A DNA stretch of 64,000 bases from Lactobacillus sp. W8174. Its GTDB lineage: Bacteria; Bacillota; Bacilli; Lactobacillales; Lactobacillaceae. A program made the translations under genes and the position numbers. Within the stretch, counting starts at the first letter, position 1, and each line of letters begins with the position of its first letter. Below the pieces are notes generated by a model. It searched no databases. It saw only the letters and a program-made list of their open reading frames with translations, and was not told the DNA's origin. Positions 47,815-57,199 of this stretch are shown one piece after another. The stretch is from contig NZ_JACFRN010000002.1 of the NCBI RefSeq assembly GCF_016100975.1, forward strand, positions 24,656 to 88,655. The letters run 5' to 3'.

Positions 47815-48969
47815 ATGACTTATTATATTCATGCAGATAAATTCTTTCTTGAAAATGTGACAGAACAAGGTGGTTACCTAGAAGTTCAAGATGACGGCAA
47901 ATTTGGCTTTTACTATACTGAAGATCAAAAACCTGCAGGCAAAATAGTAGACTATAAAGGCAAATGGATTGCACCAGGACTGGTTGACACGCATGTACAT
48001 GGTTCACTAAAAGAAGACGTGATGAAAAGTGACTGGGAGGGAATTAATCGCCTGTCAGAAGGCTTTTTACGGTCTGGCGTTACCAGCTGGCTGCCAACGA
48101 CTTATACTGCCGGTGCAGATACACTAACTAAAATCTGCCGAATGTTTGGTGCTCATAAAGGTGAAGAAACTGGTGCTAAAATTCAAGGGCTGCATTTTGA
48201 AGGACCATACTTTACTGCAGAACATGCTGGTGCAGAAAACCCTAAATATTTGATTGATCCTGATATTAATCAATTTAATGAGTGGCGTGAAGAATCTAAA
48301 GGGCTGCTGAATAAAATATCTCTTGCGCCTGAGAGAAAAGGTGCCCGGGAATTTATCCGTGCTGCTGTTAAAGAGGGTGTGGTTGTTTCTTTGGGACACT
48401 CGAGTGCTGACTTTGAAGAAGCTAAAGCCGGTGTTGAAGCTGGTGCAACAATGTTTACTCATACTTTTAACGGAATGCCTGATCCGTCACACCACGATAC
48501 ATCAATTTCTAACGCTGCGATGGCTCTGCATAATGTAACCGATGAGTTGATCTGTGACGGTCACCATGTTCAAAAAGAAATGGTACGGGCATTGGTTCAG
48601 CTTAAAGGTGCTGAACACATTTGTTTAATCACAGATTGTATGGAAGCTGGCATGATGCCTGACGGTGACTATATGTTAGGTGAATTGCCTGTTTATGTTA
48701 AAGAGGGCATGGCTCGTTTGAAAGGTGGCAATAATTTAGCCGGCAGTATTTTGCAATTAAAGACTGCGGTCAAGAATGTTGTTGACTGGAATGTTGCTAC
48801 CCCTGAAGATGCTGTTATGATGGCTTCTTATGTTCCTGCTAAGAGTGCGCACGTACTAGATAAATGTGGTTCAATTGCACCTGATAAAGATGCCGATTTC
48901 TTAGTATTAAACCCTGACATGACTTTAAGTGAAACTTATTTAAATGGTGAGTCACGCTACCAGGCATAA
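47815..48969 (+). CDS. nagA: N-acetylglucosamine-6-phosphate deacetylase
   Basis: The enzyme deacetylates GlcNAc 6-phosphate to glucosamine 6-phosphate, feeding amino-sugar catabolism or wall recycling. The 384-residue amidohydrolase has DTHVHG, HFEGPYF, LGHSSADF, THTFNGMP and LITDCMEAG motifs in the right order, including the metal-binding His and Glu. The ATG at 47815 with AAAGAAAGG upstream is chosen over an upstream ATG at 47752 that overlaps the operator. A terminator follows at 49000. Control by NagR through the dre site is likely. Confidence 0.96.
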   Translation: MTYYIHADKFFLENVTEQGGYLEVQDDGKFGFYYTEDQKPAGKIVDYKGKWIAPGLVDTHVHGSLKEDVMKSDWEGINRLSEGFLRSGVTSWLPTTYTAGADTLTKICRMFGAHKGEETGAKIQGLHFEGPYFTAEHAGAENPKYLIDPDINQFNEWREESKGLLNKISLAPERKGAREFIRAAVKEGVVVSLGHSSADFEEAKAGVEAGATMFTHTFNGMPDPSHHDTSISNAAMALHNVTDELICDGHHVQKEMVRALVQLKGAEHICLITDCMEAGMMPDGDYMLGELPVYVKEGMARLKGGNNLAGSILQLKTAVKNVVDWNVATPEDAVMMASYVPAKSAHVLDKCGSIAPDKDADFLVLNPDMTLSETYLNGESRYQA

Positions 48970-48999
48970 AGCAGCTTATTAATTATTATATAGAATAAA

Positions 49000-49033
49000 A
49001 AACCAATTCATTAAGTTGAATTGGTTTTTTATT
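49000..49033 (+). terminator. Terminator of nagA
   Basis: AAACCAATTCA pairs with TTGAATTGGTTT around ATTAAG, followed by a T-run. Confidence 0.85.
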
Positions 49034-49183
49034 TGCACAGTTTTTAATAAAAGTATATTTAAGCACTTATTATATACTATATACTGTTAATATAAGCTTA
49101 ATTTATTGCACTTTTTAGATGCTGGTTATAGTCTAATCATATAGTACGTGCTAATAATAATTAAATAGACGGAGAGTGAAAAA

Positions 49184-50827
49184 ATGGCTAAAACAGGACA
49201 AGACAGGTTGAATGACCCATTTTTAAACAAAGGTACTGCTTTTACAGAAGAGCAGCGAAAAAAGTATCGACTGGCAGGGATGTTACCTCCTAAGGTGCAG
49301 TCATTAGAAGAGCAGGCGCGGGAAGTTTACCTGCAGTATCAGGAAAAATCAACTAATTTGGAAAAGCGCATTTTTTTGATGACCGTTTTTAATACTAATC
49401 GGGTGCTGTTTTTTAAGGTCTTCAGTGAGCATGTTACCGAATTTATGCCGATTGTGTATGACCCGACGATAGCTGAAACTATTGAAAATTACAGTCATTT
49501 GTTTGTGAATCCGCAATATGCCGCATTTTTGTCAATTAATGAACCTGATCAAATCGAAGATAGTTTGAAAAATGCGGCTGATGGCCGTGATATAAAACTA
49601 ATAGTGGTTACTGACGGTGAAGAAATTTTAGGAATTGGTGACTGGGGTACACAGGGAGTTGACATTTCTGTTGGCAAGTTGATGGTTTATACTGCTGCAG
49701 CTGGTGTTGATCCAGCGTGTGTATTGCCAGTAGTGCTAGATGTTGGCACTAATAATGACAAATTACTTAATGATTCGCTCTACCTAGGCAACCATCAGCG
49801 TCGCGTAAATGGTGAACCATATTATCAATTTGTTGATCGCTTTGTGCAAGCTGTAGAAAAATTATTTCCGGGACTATATTTACATTTTGAAGATTTTGGT
49901 CGGGATAATGCTGATAATATTTTAAAACATTATCGTGATCATATTTTAACCTTTAATGATGATATTCAAGGCACCGGTGTCATTGTTTTGGCCGGAATTC
50001 TCGGAGCATTGAAGATTAGTGGTCAGAAATTAACAGATCAAAAGTATGTCTGTTTTGGTGCCGGAACAGCTGGCACAGGAATCGTTGAGCAAGTCTATGC
50101 CGAGATGCTGCAAGCAGGCTTACAACCTGAAGAAGCACGTAAGCATTTTTACTTGGTAGATAAACAAGGTCTGCTTTTTGAAGATACTCCTGAACTAACG
50201 CCAGCGCAGAAACCATTTGTTAGAAAACGTTCAGAGTTCAGTAATGCTGATCAACTTAAGGACTTAAAGAGCGTTGTGCAAGCAGTTCATCCTGATATTT
50301 TAGTGGGAACTTCAACCCGTTCAGGTGCTTTCACTCAGGATATTGTATCGGAAATGGCAACCCATACCGAGCGGCCAATTATTTTCCCATTGTCAAACCC
50401 AACTCAATTAGCGGAGGCAAAAGCTGAAGATTTAATTCATTGGACTAAAGGCAAGGCTTTAGTAGCAACTGGTATTCCCGCTGATCCAGTTGATTATGAA
50501 GGCACTAAGTATGAAATCGGACAAGCCAACAATGCTTTGGTCTACCCGGGACTTGGTCTTGGCGCTCTGGCAGTTAATGCTAAGATTTTAAGTGATGAAA
50601 TGATTAGTGTAGCGGCCCACTCACTTGGCGGCATTGTTGATTCAAGTAAACCAGGCGCAGCGGTTTTGCCACCAGTTGAAAAACTAAATGTCTTTTCTCA
50701 AACTGTAGCAAAAGCTGTGGCTAACAAGGCAATTGCCGATCACCTCAACCAAAATGATTTTCAAGATGGTGACAAGGCAGTGGCTGCGCTTCGCTGGGTG
50801 CCTGAATATAAAGATGAGCAGGAGTGA
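49184..50827 (+). CDS. mleA: Malolactic enzyme
   Basis: The NAD- and Mn-dependent enzyme converts L-malate to L-lactate and CO2, consuming a proton. The 547-residue protein has the malic-enzyme fold: [29 protein letters not shown], metal-site [31 protein letters not shown] and NAD-binding [11 protein letters not shown]. Length and the start [17 protein letters not shown] are typical of malolactic rather than malic enzymes. It is cotranscribed with the carrier that follows (gap 6 bases). RBS GGAGAG. Confidence 0.93.
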   Translation: MAKTGQDRLNDPFLNKGTAFTEEQRKKYRLAGMLPPKVQSLEEQAREVYLQYQEKSTNLEKRIFLMTVFNTNRVLFFKVFSEHVTEFMPIVYDPTIAETIENYSHLFVNPQYAAFLSINEPDQIEDSLKNAADGRDIKLIVVTDGEEILGIGDWGTQGVDISVGKLMVYTAAAGVDPACVLPVVLDVGTNNDKLLNDSLYLGNHQRRVNGEPYYQFVDRFVQAVEKLFPGLYLHFEDFGRDNADNILKHYRDHILTFNDDIQGTGVIVLAGILGALKISGQKLTDQKYVCFGAGTAGTGIVEQVYAEMLQAGLQPEEARKHFYLVDKQGLLFEDTPELTPAQKPFVRKRSEFSNADQLKDLKSVVQAVHPDILVGTSTRSGAFTQDIVSEMATHTERPIIFPLSNPTQLAEAKAEDLIHWTKGKALVATGIPADPVDYEGTKYEIGQANNALVYPGLGLGALAVNAKILSDEMISVAAHSLGGIVDSSKPGAAVLPPVEKLNVFSQTVAKAVANKAIADHLNQNDFQDGDKAVAALRWVPEYKDEQE

Positions 50828-50833
50828 GAATAA

Positions 50834-51799
50834 ATGCAAGCCTTTATTACTTCATTAACTAGCGTTGTTGAACTGTTGCTTGTAATTGCTTTAGGGTATT
50901 GGCTGCGCACCAGTGGCAAACTGGGCGATCAGTTTAAAGGCAATATTTCCTATTTAATTATGAATATTGCTTTACCAGCTTCAATTTTTGTTTCCGTCTT
51001 AAAATATTTAAACAGGCAAAAATTATTTGGCTTAACAGGTGGTCTGATCTATGCCATTATCTGTTTTGCCCTAAGTTATTTGTTCGCATGGATATTATGT
51101 AAGGTTCTGCGGATCCGCAAGGGTCGTCGCGGTACTTTTATTAATGCCATTACGAATGCCAATACCATTTTTATTGGGCTGCCTTTAAATATTGCCTTAT
51201 TTGGACAAAAAAGTATGCCGTACTTTTTAATTTATTATGTGTTAAATACGGTTTCTACTTGGGCAATTGGTGTCTTCTTCATTTCTAGCGATGACCCAAC
51301 TGAACAAAAAGGAAAACAACAAAAATTCAACTGGAAAAAATTGTTGCCAGCACCATTAGTTGGTTTTCTCATTGCTTTAATTTGCTTATTAGTTGAAGTA
51401 CCTATTCCTAGCTGGATTACGGCTGTGTTAAGCATGGTTGGCGGCATCGTCACACCGATGTCACTGATCTATATTGGTATTATATTGGCAGATGCTGGTT
51501 TGAAGTCAATCCACCTTGACCGCGATACCATTTGGGCATTGCTTGGCCGCTTTATCTTAGTACCAGCTTTAATGATGATTTTAATTGTTGTTGGTGCAAA
51601 TTGGCTGCCATCCTTGACAGGTCTAGCTAAACAAACCTTGGTTGTGCAATCAGCTACTCCTGCTTTGGCAGTTTTGCCAATATTAGTGGGTGAATCGCAC
51701 GGGGATGTGCAATACGCTACCAACGTTGTGACTACTTCAACAGTTTTATTCGTAATAGTTGTTCCATTGGTTTTGGAAATTACGCAAATGCTAATATAA
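50834..51799 (+). CDS. mleP: AEC-family malate carrier
   Basis: The 321-residue protein of the auxin efflux carrier family has about ten helices, with SYLIMNIALPASIFVSVL and the NANTIFIGLPLNIALFG crossover typical of the family. In malolactic operons such carriers exchange malate and lactate across the membrane, giving a net proton motive force. Position 6 bases after mleA supports this. Confidence 0.9.
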   Translation: MQAFITSLTSVVELLLVIALGYWLRTSGKLGDQFKGNISYLIMNIALPASIFVSVLKYLNRQKLFGLTGGLIYAIICFALSYLFAWILCKVLRIRKGRRGTFINAITNANTIFIGLPLNIALFGQKSMPYFLIYYVLNTVSTWAIGVFFISSDDPTEQKGKQQKFNWKKLLPAPLVGFLIALICLLVEVPIPSWITAVLSMVGGIVTPMSLIYIGIILADAGLKSIHLDRDTIWALLGRFILVPALMMILIVVGANWLPSLTGLAKQTLVVQSATPALAVLPILVGESHGDVQYATNVVTTSTVLFVIVVPLVLEITQMLI

Positions 51800-51820
51800 T
51801 TAATAAAAATTTTGTAATAT

Positions 51821-51859
51821 AAAAACCCGCCTTTGATCATATAAATAAGGCGGGTTTTT
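51821..51859 (+). terminator. Terminator of the malolactic operon
   Basis: AAAAACCCGCCT pairs with AGGCGGGTTTTT, followed by GTCGG; the A-run also allows function on the minus strand. Confidence 0.85.
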
Positions 51860-51972
51860 GTCGGGAAAATACTATTTGCAATTTTTATTTTTATGGTGTT
51901 ATTTCTTCTTTTATTAATTTCAATATGATATGCTTTTCGTAGTAGATCCCACAGAAAAGGGAGAAATTTATT

Positions 51973-52020
51973 ATGCAGGTTGTTAACAATTACTTTGCTC
52001 ATACGGATAGCAAAAACTAG
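51973..52020 (+). other. Fifteen-codon ORF with a good RBS
   Basis: AAAAGGGAG stands about 10 bases before ATG and the frame reads MQVVNNYFAHTDSKN then stops. It is probably the 5' end of a deleted gene or a leader peptide; not recognised. Confidence 0.25.
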
Positions 52021-52084
52021 TTATACTGCTTAAATTAAAATATAATTATGCTATGCAAAAGAATATAATAACGGGTGCTTAATA

Positions 52085-52210
52085 TTGGAACATAGAGAAT
52101 TAGTCAAATCAAAAGATATTTCTGATAAGGGATTAAAAGCAATGGATGAATCTGTTGCCAATTTAAAAAAAGGAAAGGTGTCCGCACCAATAGATTTATC
52201 AGACTTTTAG
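52085..52210 (+). CDS. Short antitoxin-like ORF
   Basis: A TTG start at 52085 gives 41 residues: LVKSKDISDKGLKAMDESVA, then NLKKGKVSAPIDLSDF. The pattern of a helical stretch followed by KGKVSxPIDLSDF resembles short antitoxins of lactobacilli that precede RelE/ParE-type toxins, but no toxin follows: the ATG at 52211 opens only 24 codons (MNSIFKEITSFVNVE). It is probably what is left of another module. Weak RBS. Confidence 0.45.
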   Translation: MEHRELVKSKDISDKGLKAMDESVANLKKGKVSAPIDLSDF

Positions 52211-52267
52211 ATGAATAGTATATTTAAAGAAATTACTAGTTTTGTGAATGTAGAGATTTATACATAT

Positions 52268-52313
52268 AAAAATCCTCTTAGTTAAATTGAAATCTAACTA
52301 AGAGGATTTTTAG
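52268..52313. terminator. Bidirectional terminator
   Basis: AAATCCTCTTAGTTA and TAACTAAGAGGATTT pair perfectly around a 10-base loop, with A- and T-runs on both sides. Confidence 0.85.
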
Positions 52314-52315
52314 CT

Positions 52316-52487
52316 TTAATTATAGTGAGTTTTGCAAGCTATAATAGTTAATCGTTCATTTTTAACTGTGTAAACTAATCTATCTACATTATTTATTCTT
52401 CTTGACCAACCAATTTGATATTATAATTTTTCCGGCTTGCCAATTAACATATTCATTCCAAGCTTCATCTAAAAACTCTACTGTCAT
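52316..52487 (-). pseudogene. YoeB-type toxin remnant
   Basis: The ATG at 52487 overlaps the antitoxin stop (ATGA). The first frame reads MTVEFLDEAWNEYVNWQ, a YoeB start, then a stretch that loses homology. A second frame gives GWSRRINNVDRLVYTVKNER and LTIIACKTHYN, the family C-terminus with its catalytic-end residues. The middle of the protein (about 30 residues) is deleted and the two parts are out of frame. Confidence 0.78.
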
Positions 52488-52767
52488 TCTTTCTTCTGCT
52501 CACTACTTAAAAGATGATGTGAATGGATATCCTGATTATTGTTAATCTTTTTGAAACGCTGATTTAGTTCAGCTTGATTTTCCTCACTATAAAATGGATC
52601 TCTAACTTCGAACGGTAAACCATCTTCAGCAATACTTTTCTTTATAAATATATTAATGGCAGTCGAAAGATTAAGGTCTAGGCCGTTAAATATTTCTGTA
52701 ACTCGGTTTTTATCTTCTGAATTAACTTTAACTGAAATCGAAATTTTGTTTTTTCTGGACTTAGCAT
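52484..52767 (-). pseudogene. RelB/DinJ-type antitoxin, frameshifted at codon 2
   Basis: GAGGT lies 8 bases before an ATG at 52767, but that frame stops after about 29 codons. One base over, the frame reads KSRKNKISISVKVNSEDKNR, FNGLDLNLSTAINIFIKKSI, GLPFEVRDPFYSEENQAEL to SSEQKKE, a normal ribbon-helix-helix antitoxin. A single missing base directly after the ATG explains the break. Confidence 0.78.
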
Positions 52768-52918
52768 TATTGATTACCTCATATGCATAGTAGCACTTTA
52801 GATGTACTTAGATGTATAAAGTATAGTTAAATGCCTTAAATTTACATATAATGTATTGCCTAAATTATTGCTAGTAAACATTTATAAAAAATGAAAATCA
52901 ATTACAGTTTAAATAAAA

Positions 52919-53356
52919 TTATTTTATGGTTTTACCAAATCTTTTTTGCATTTTATTGCTGGTATAGCCCAGCTTTTCGTAAAATTTATGAGCACCTAAA
53001 CGTGATTCTCCTGAATTTAACCTAATTTCTTTCATGCCTAAATTTTTAGCCTGTTTTTCCAAAGTGTGCATAAGTTGACTGCCTATGCCTTTCTTTTGCA
53101 CAGAAGAATCTACTGCTAAAGCTAAAACGTTGAACATGGGGTCAAAATAGGTTTCTTCAAAAACTTCTGCATGCAAATAACCTTCAACTTTTTTGGTATT
53201 ATCATCTTCAAAGACCCAGAGATAATGATGCGCAGGATCATTTAGCAGCCTTTTAATGTTGGCAGCCGTTTTTTCTACAGGATAATCATAACCTAGTTCA
53301 ATTTGATTGATTTTTTGAATAGCTGGACTGTCAGCAACTTCACATTTTCTAATCAT
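52919..53356 (-). CDS. GNAT-family acetyltransferase
   Basis: The 145-residue protein has the GNAT acetyl-CoA motif (LALAVDSSVQKKGIGSQLMH, Q/RxxGxG/A form) and C-terminal RLGAHKFYEKLGY. Members acetylate small molecules or protein N-termini; the substrate cannot be told. It stands alone, with RBS AAAGGAA. Confidence 0.9.
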   Translation of the reverse strand: MIRKCEVADSPAIQKINQIELGYDYPVEKTAANIKRLLNDPAHHYLWVFEDDNTKKVEGYLHAEVFEETYFDPMFNVLALAVDSSVQKKGIGSQLMHTLEKQAKNLGMKEIRLNSGESRLGAHKFYEKLGYTSNKMQKRFGKTIK

Positions 53357-53456
53357 GAAAATTCCTTTCTTATATTTATTGCTTTATGAGTTAAAGTTAT
53401 TTTAGCGCTCTCAATAATAGATAGGAAGTTCTTTTGTATGTCTAAATATAATAAAG

Positions 53457-53498
53457 ACACTATTAAAGTTGTACTGCCAAATTTAATAGTGTTTTTTT
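53457..53498. terminator. Hairpin terminator
   Basis: ACACTATTAAA pairs with TTTAATAGTGT, flanked by AATAAAG and a T-run; it lies just upstream of the ABC cluster. Confidence 0.7.
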
Positions 53499-53578
53499 AA
53501 TTCTATACAAGTGGTAATATTGGCGTAAGCTATTTCATTTTTGACTAGTGCAAGTGTAAACAAATAAGGAGAGAACAA

Positions 53579-54322
53579 TTGCATTCTAAAGCGGTAGACT
53601 CAAAGGCATCTCTTGTAAATTTATTTTGGGACCAATTTTTATTTTTGTGGCAACTAATAAAATCACGCTTTCTTTTTTGGTTAGGCTTAATAAGCTTTGT
53701 AATACTGATGTTGAAATTAATGCCGAATTCTGCTATAGTTCCTATTTTTTTCATGGGTGTTGATTTTAGAGCTGTTAAATCAAACCAAGTTATTTTGCCT
53801 GTTTTTTGGTTTGTTTATTTTGTAGTGCCGCTATTGATAGTCTTAAGCGGTATTAAACAATTGTGGCAAGTAAGAGGAATGCAATTGCGAGGTCTGAGAT
53901 ACTCACCATTAAGTTTCACTGTAGTTAATGTTGGGTTAATGGGATTGATCACCCTCATTTATGTGGCACTAACAGGAGGAATCATAACTTTAGTGACTGA
54001 TTTTTCCTGGCTAAAAAATTTTAAACTATTACAATTTCACGGATTATCAGCTTTATTAGTACTGGTCATTATCAATTTTTTAGGAATATTTCTGTTGTTG
54101 ATAATTCAGACCACTATCGGTCGCTTCAATGCTCCACTGGGCATAATTATTCCATTTAGTTGGCTTATAATGGCTATTTATACCACTTGGAAATATAATC
54201 CGCTCAATAGTTTAATGCTTCTGCGTGTCAATAAGAACAATATTCTGCTGTTATTAGCTACAACGCTATTAATGCTAATTATCTATTTAATTACTGACCG
54301 TTACAGTGAACCGGATTATTAA
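53579..54322 (+). CDS. ABC-2-like permease, first of a paralogous pair
   Basis: The 247-residue membrane protein has six predicted helices, with RSRFLFWLGLISF-type start, a central GMQLRGLRYSPLSFTVVN loop and NPLNSLMLLRVNK near the end. It resembles permeases of lantibiotic-immunity or bacitracin-type ABC exporters. It starts at TTG 53579 with AAGGAG 7 bases before it. It is the first of five genes and is about the same length and layout as the next protein, so the two are duplicates. Confidence 0.72.
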   Translation: MHSKAVDSKASLVNLFWDQFLFLWQLIKSRFLFWLGLISFVILMLKLMPNSAIVPIFFMGVDFRAVKSNQVILPVFWFVYFVVPLLIVLSGIKQLWQVRGMQLRGLRYSPLSFTVVNVGLMGLITLIYVALTGGIITLVTDFSWLKNFKLLQFHGLSALLVLVIINFLGIFLLLIIQTTIGRFNAPLGIIIPFSWLIMAIYTTWKYNPLNSLMLLRVNKNNILLLLATTLLMLIIYLITDRYSEPDY

Positions 54323-54483
54323 AAGTCTAATTCTACTATTTTTAATAATTCTAAAATGGTACTATGAATGTATAGAATTAAACGATAATTAAAAAATAAG
54401 AAACAAAAACTGGCTATTTGTAATAGTCAAATTAAATCATTAATATTGCTACGGCTGTCCTCACTCTTAAAAAGAAGGTCTTT

Positions 54484-55188
54484 ATGAAACGTTTGTTTTG
54501 GAATCAATTACTATATTTATGGCAAATAATCCGCTTCCGTTTTATTTGCTGGCTAAGTTTGATCTGCTTTTCAATTATTTTTCTCAGTACGCAGCTAATT
54601 AATAGTTCACATACTTCTATATTTAATCTTTTCTTTGCCGATACCAGTCAAGGCGCATCTTTTAATTTTATTTTGTGGCTGGTCTATTTCTTGATACCGC
54701 TGCTCATTGTATTAAATAGCTTTAAACTGCTTTGGCAAACTACCATTATGCACCTAAGAGGATTACAAATTCCACCGAGAAATTTTACTGTTGTCACTAT
54801 GTTGTTAATGGGAGTAATAGCTTTTGCCTATGTGTTTGTTACACTTTTAGTTATGTTGCTTGTTACGGCTCTATTTAAATTGCCCTCTTTGTCTTTTTTT
54901 GATTTAACTGACTGGCAGGCGATCCCACTACTTTTCATAAACAATTTTTTGGGAATATATCTGACGCTTCTTTTGCAAGGTACAATTGGAAAGTTTAATT
55001 CGGCATTGGGTCTGATTATTCCAGCTTCACTTTTGATAATGACATCTCTTTTAAAGTGGCAATTAAATCCTTTGAATTTCTTGATAATTTTGAGATTTAA
55101 TTTCCCTGGCTTTTTATTATTATTGCTGGCAACTTTGATTATGGTGATTGTTTATGGGATTATTGACCATTTCTTTAGTGTAGAGTAA
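54484..55188 (+). CDS. ABC-2-like permease, second of the pair
   Basis: The 234-residue protein has six helices and shares with its neighbour FWNQLLYLWQIIRFRFICWL, IMHLRGLQIPPRNFTVV, NNFLGIYLTLLLQGTIGKFN and LNPLNFLIILR. The two may form a heterodimeric channel energised by the ATPase 10 bases downstream. The 161-base gap before it contains its own RBS (GAAGG). Confidence 0.75.
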   Translation: MKRLFWNQLLYLWQIIRFRFICWLSLICFSIIFLSTQLINSSHTSIFNLFFADTSQGASFNFILWLVYFLIPLLIVLNSFKLLWQTTIMHLRGLQIPPRNFTVVTMLLMGVIAFAYVFVTLLVMLLVTALFKLPSLSFFDLTDWQAIPLLFINNFLGIYLTLLLQGTIGKFNSALGLIIPASLLIMTSLLKWQLNPLNFLIILRFNFPGFLLLLLATLIMVIVYGIIDHFFSVE

Positions 55189-55198
55189 GGAGCAAAAA

Positions 55199-55834
55199 AT
55201 GAGTTTTATTGAATTAAATGAAGTAGGAAAAATAGTGAAAAGACGGCCACTATTGCATGATGTTAGTGCAGATATTCCAGAAGGCAGTATCACTGTTTTA
55301 GAAGGAATAAATGGTTCTGGTAAAACGTTAATCTTAAAAGCAATTTTAGGTTTAATAAATACCAGTGGGGAAGTCATAGTTAATGGTAAGAAGATGAAGG
55401 TCCAAGAGCCTTATCCAATTAAAGCGGGAATTTTAATTGAAAATCCCAGTTTAATAGAAGAATTTACTGCTTATAAAAACTTAGATTTGCTGGCAAAATT
55501 AGATCCGGATATTCAAGAAAAGCAGATTAATGATTTATTGGCATACTTTGATTTAACCAGGTTTCCTAAACAAAAAGTTAAGAAATTTTCACTGGGGATG
55601 AAGCAGAAATTAGGAATTGCGCAGGCTTTTCTTGGAGCCTATCCGTTAATTGTTTTGGATGAACCCACCAATGCGCTGGATCATGAAAGTATTGGTAAAT
55701 TAATCAGATTGATTGATGGGTATAACCATAAAGGTTCAACCTTTATTATTGCTTCGCATGATCATGAATTTGTAAACAAAGTCGCCACGCAAAAGCTATA
55801 TGTACAAGAAGGAACAATAAATTATGAAAAATAA
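55199..55834 (+). CDS. ABC transporter ATP-binding protein
   Basis: The 211-residue ATPase powers the permeases around it. It shows Walker A GINGSGKT (about 37-44), signature FSLGMKQKLGIAQAFL, Walker B LIVLDEP and the H-loop IASHDHEF. It is of the CcmA/bacitracin-BcrA type used with separate ABC-2 permeases. It overlaps the next gene by 11 bases. RBS AAGGAG. Confidence 0.92.
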   Translation: MSFIELNEVGKIVKRRPLLHDVSADIPEGSITVLEGINGSGKTLILKAILGLINTSGEVIVNGKKMKVQEPYPIKAGILIENPSLIEEFTAYKNLDLLAKLDPDIQEKQINDLLAYFDLTRFPKQKVKKFSLGMKQKLGIAQAFLGAYPLIVLDEPTNALDHESIGKLIRLIDGYNHKGSTFIIASHDHEFVNKVATQKLYVQEGTINYEK

Positions 55835-56348
55835 AAAATTATTATGGAGCTTCTTCATTGTGATAATAATTGTAGTTGGCTGCGTGGGCTTTTATCGCTA
55901 CCGCCAGGTAAACGCCCATCCTCAGCAGTATGGTGTGACTAAAGAACAGCTTTTTCACAAAAATGAATTGGTAAAAGCCTATCATGTTAACTTTATTGTT
56001 CATGAAGCTGCAGTTAAGAAAAGTAAGGATTTTGTACAAGCCAAAGTCAAATTTAATATACGTCAAACTGGCCAGCCATTCTATGGCGAGAAAAAAAACA
56101 ATCCTAATTTTATAGAAAATATGTATCTAAATAATCCTTATGGTATAAGCAATCCCTCAATAAAATTGTATGACAAAAGTCACCACAGAATTAATCCTGA
56201 TAAAGCATTAGCGCACGGCAAGCAGCCTTTTACAATATTTTTTACCATTCCGCGTTATTCATATGACATGCGCAATCAAAAATTACGTTTCAGTTTCTTG
56301 GTACCAACTAAGAAGCACTATGTCAAATATTCGCTTCTGCTAGAATAG
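55824..56348 (+). CDS. Membrane-anchored extracytoplasmic protein of the ABC cluster
   Basis: The 174-residue protein has one N-terminal helix (LLWSFFIVIIIVVGCVGF, about 6-23) and an outside domain rich in aromatic and basic residues with no recognised fold. A Cys in the helix is not in a lipobox context. It overlaps the ATPase gene by 11 bases, implying a linked role, perhaps substrate capture or immunity. Function unknown. Confidence 0.65.
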   Translation: MKNKKLLWSFFIVIIIVVGCVGFYRYRQVNAHPQQYGVTKEQLFHKNELVKAYHVNFIVHEAAVKKSKDFVQAKVKFNIRQTGQPFYGEKKNNPNFIENMYLNNPYGISNPSIKLYDKSHHRINPDKALAHGKQPFTIFFTIPRYSYDMRNQKLRFSFLVPTKKHYVKYSLLLE

Positions 56349-56358
56349 GGAGAATAAA

Positions 56359-57147
56359 ATGAAATTTTTGTGGTCACGTTTGAATAAATTATGGTTATTT
56401 TTAGCATTGGCAATAGGGTTAAGTATTAGCGTTGTACAATGTGCTGTTTCTGTGTCTAAATATATTTTTGCGACAAACTCACCTTATACTATGTGGATGT
56501 CAATAGATGGATTTACTTTTGTACCTACTATATTTTTTATCTTGTTACCTTTAATAGCAAGTTTACCTGCCAGTACATTATTAAAAGAAGATTTTACCAA
56601 CGGCTATTTTTATAAATTAAAGATGGAGAAGTCCATTAAACAAATCTTGTTAGGATACCTAGAAATCGCATTTATGACAGGTTTTATTGTGATCGCTGTT
56701 CCTTTACTGTTTAACTTCTTATCTTGGTTTATGATATTACCTAATATTAAGCCCGATAACTTACTTAATATTAATATTGGTTCTATGAATTTTACTATGC
56801 TGTTTGTCTCCCTTTATTATTCCCATCCGTTTGTCCACGCTATTTTGTCAATTATATTTTCTTCTCTTTGGGGTGGATTGTTCGCTGTATTCGCAATGGT
56901 TACTTCTTTGTGGATTAAAAATAAGTTTGCTGCCATGTGTACAGGTTTAGTTTTGCAAATAGTTTTATTATTAATGAACGCAACTATCCATTTGCCATAT
57001 CTCATAAGTTATTCACCTGCTGATTTCTTACGTGAACTCCCTGGAATTATGACTAACATCTATGTGGTGGTATTTATGACTGCAATATTATTACTTTACT
57101 GTATGATTATGTTTCATTTGGATGAAAAACGATTAGTAGAGTTATAA
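56359..57147 (+). CDS. ABC-2-like permease, third membrane subunit
   Basis: The 262-residue protein has six helices and a different sequence from the two earlier permeases: SLPASTLLKEDFTNGYFYKL after helix 2 is typical of ABC-2/LanE-G type subunits. It follows the anchored protein by 10 bases. It may replace or join the duplicated permeases to form the exporter. Confidence 0.75.
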   Translation: MKFLWSRLNKLWLFLALAIGLSISVVQCAVSVSKYIFATNSPYTMWMSIDGFTFVPTIFFILLPLIASLPASTLLKEDFTNGYFYKLKMEKSIKQILLGYLEIAFMTGFIVIAVPLLFNFLSWFMILPNIKPDNLLNINIGSMNFTMLFVSLYYSHPFVHAILSIIFSSLWGGLFAVFAMVTSLWIKNKFAAMCTGLVLQIVLLLMNATIHLPYLISYSPADFLRELPGIMTNIYVVVFMTAILLLYCMIMFHLDEKRLVEL

Positions 57148-57158
57148 AAGGTGAAAGT

Positions 57159-57199
57159 AAAAAGGATTAAGTCCTAAATTTGGACTTAATCCTTTTTAA
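57159..57199. terminator. Bidirectional terminator
   Basis: AAAAAGGATTAAGTCC pairs with GGACTTAATCCTTTTT around TAAATTT; it serves the ABC cluster and the signal peptidase gene on the opposite strand. Confidence 0.88.

Noticed and set aside
51469-52002. 177-residue minus-strand ORF over the end of the malate carrier gene
   Set aside because: It is antisense to a well-supported AEC carrier and terminator and has no family features.
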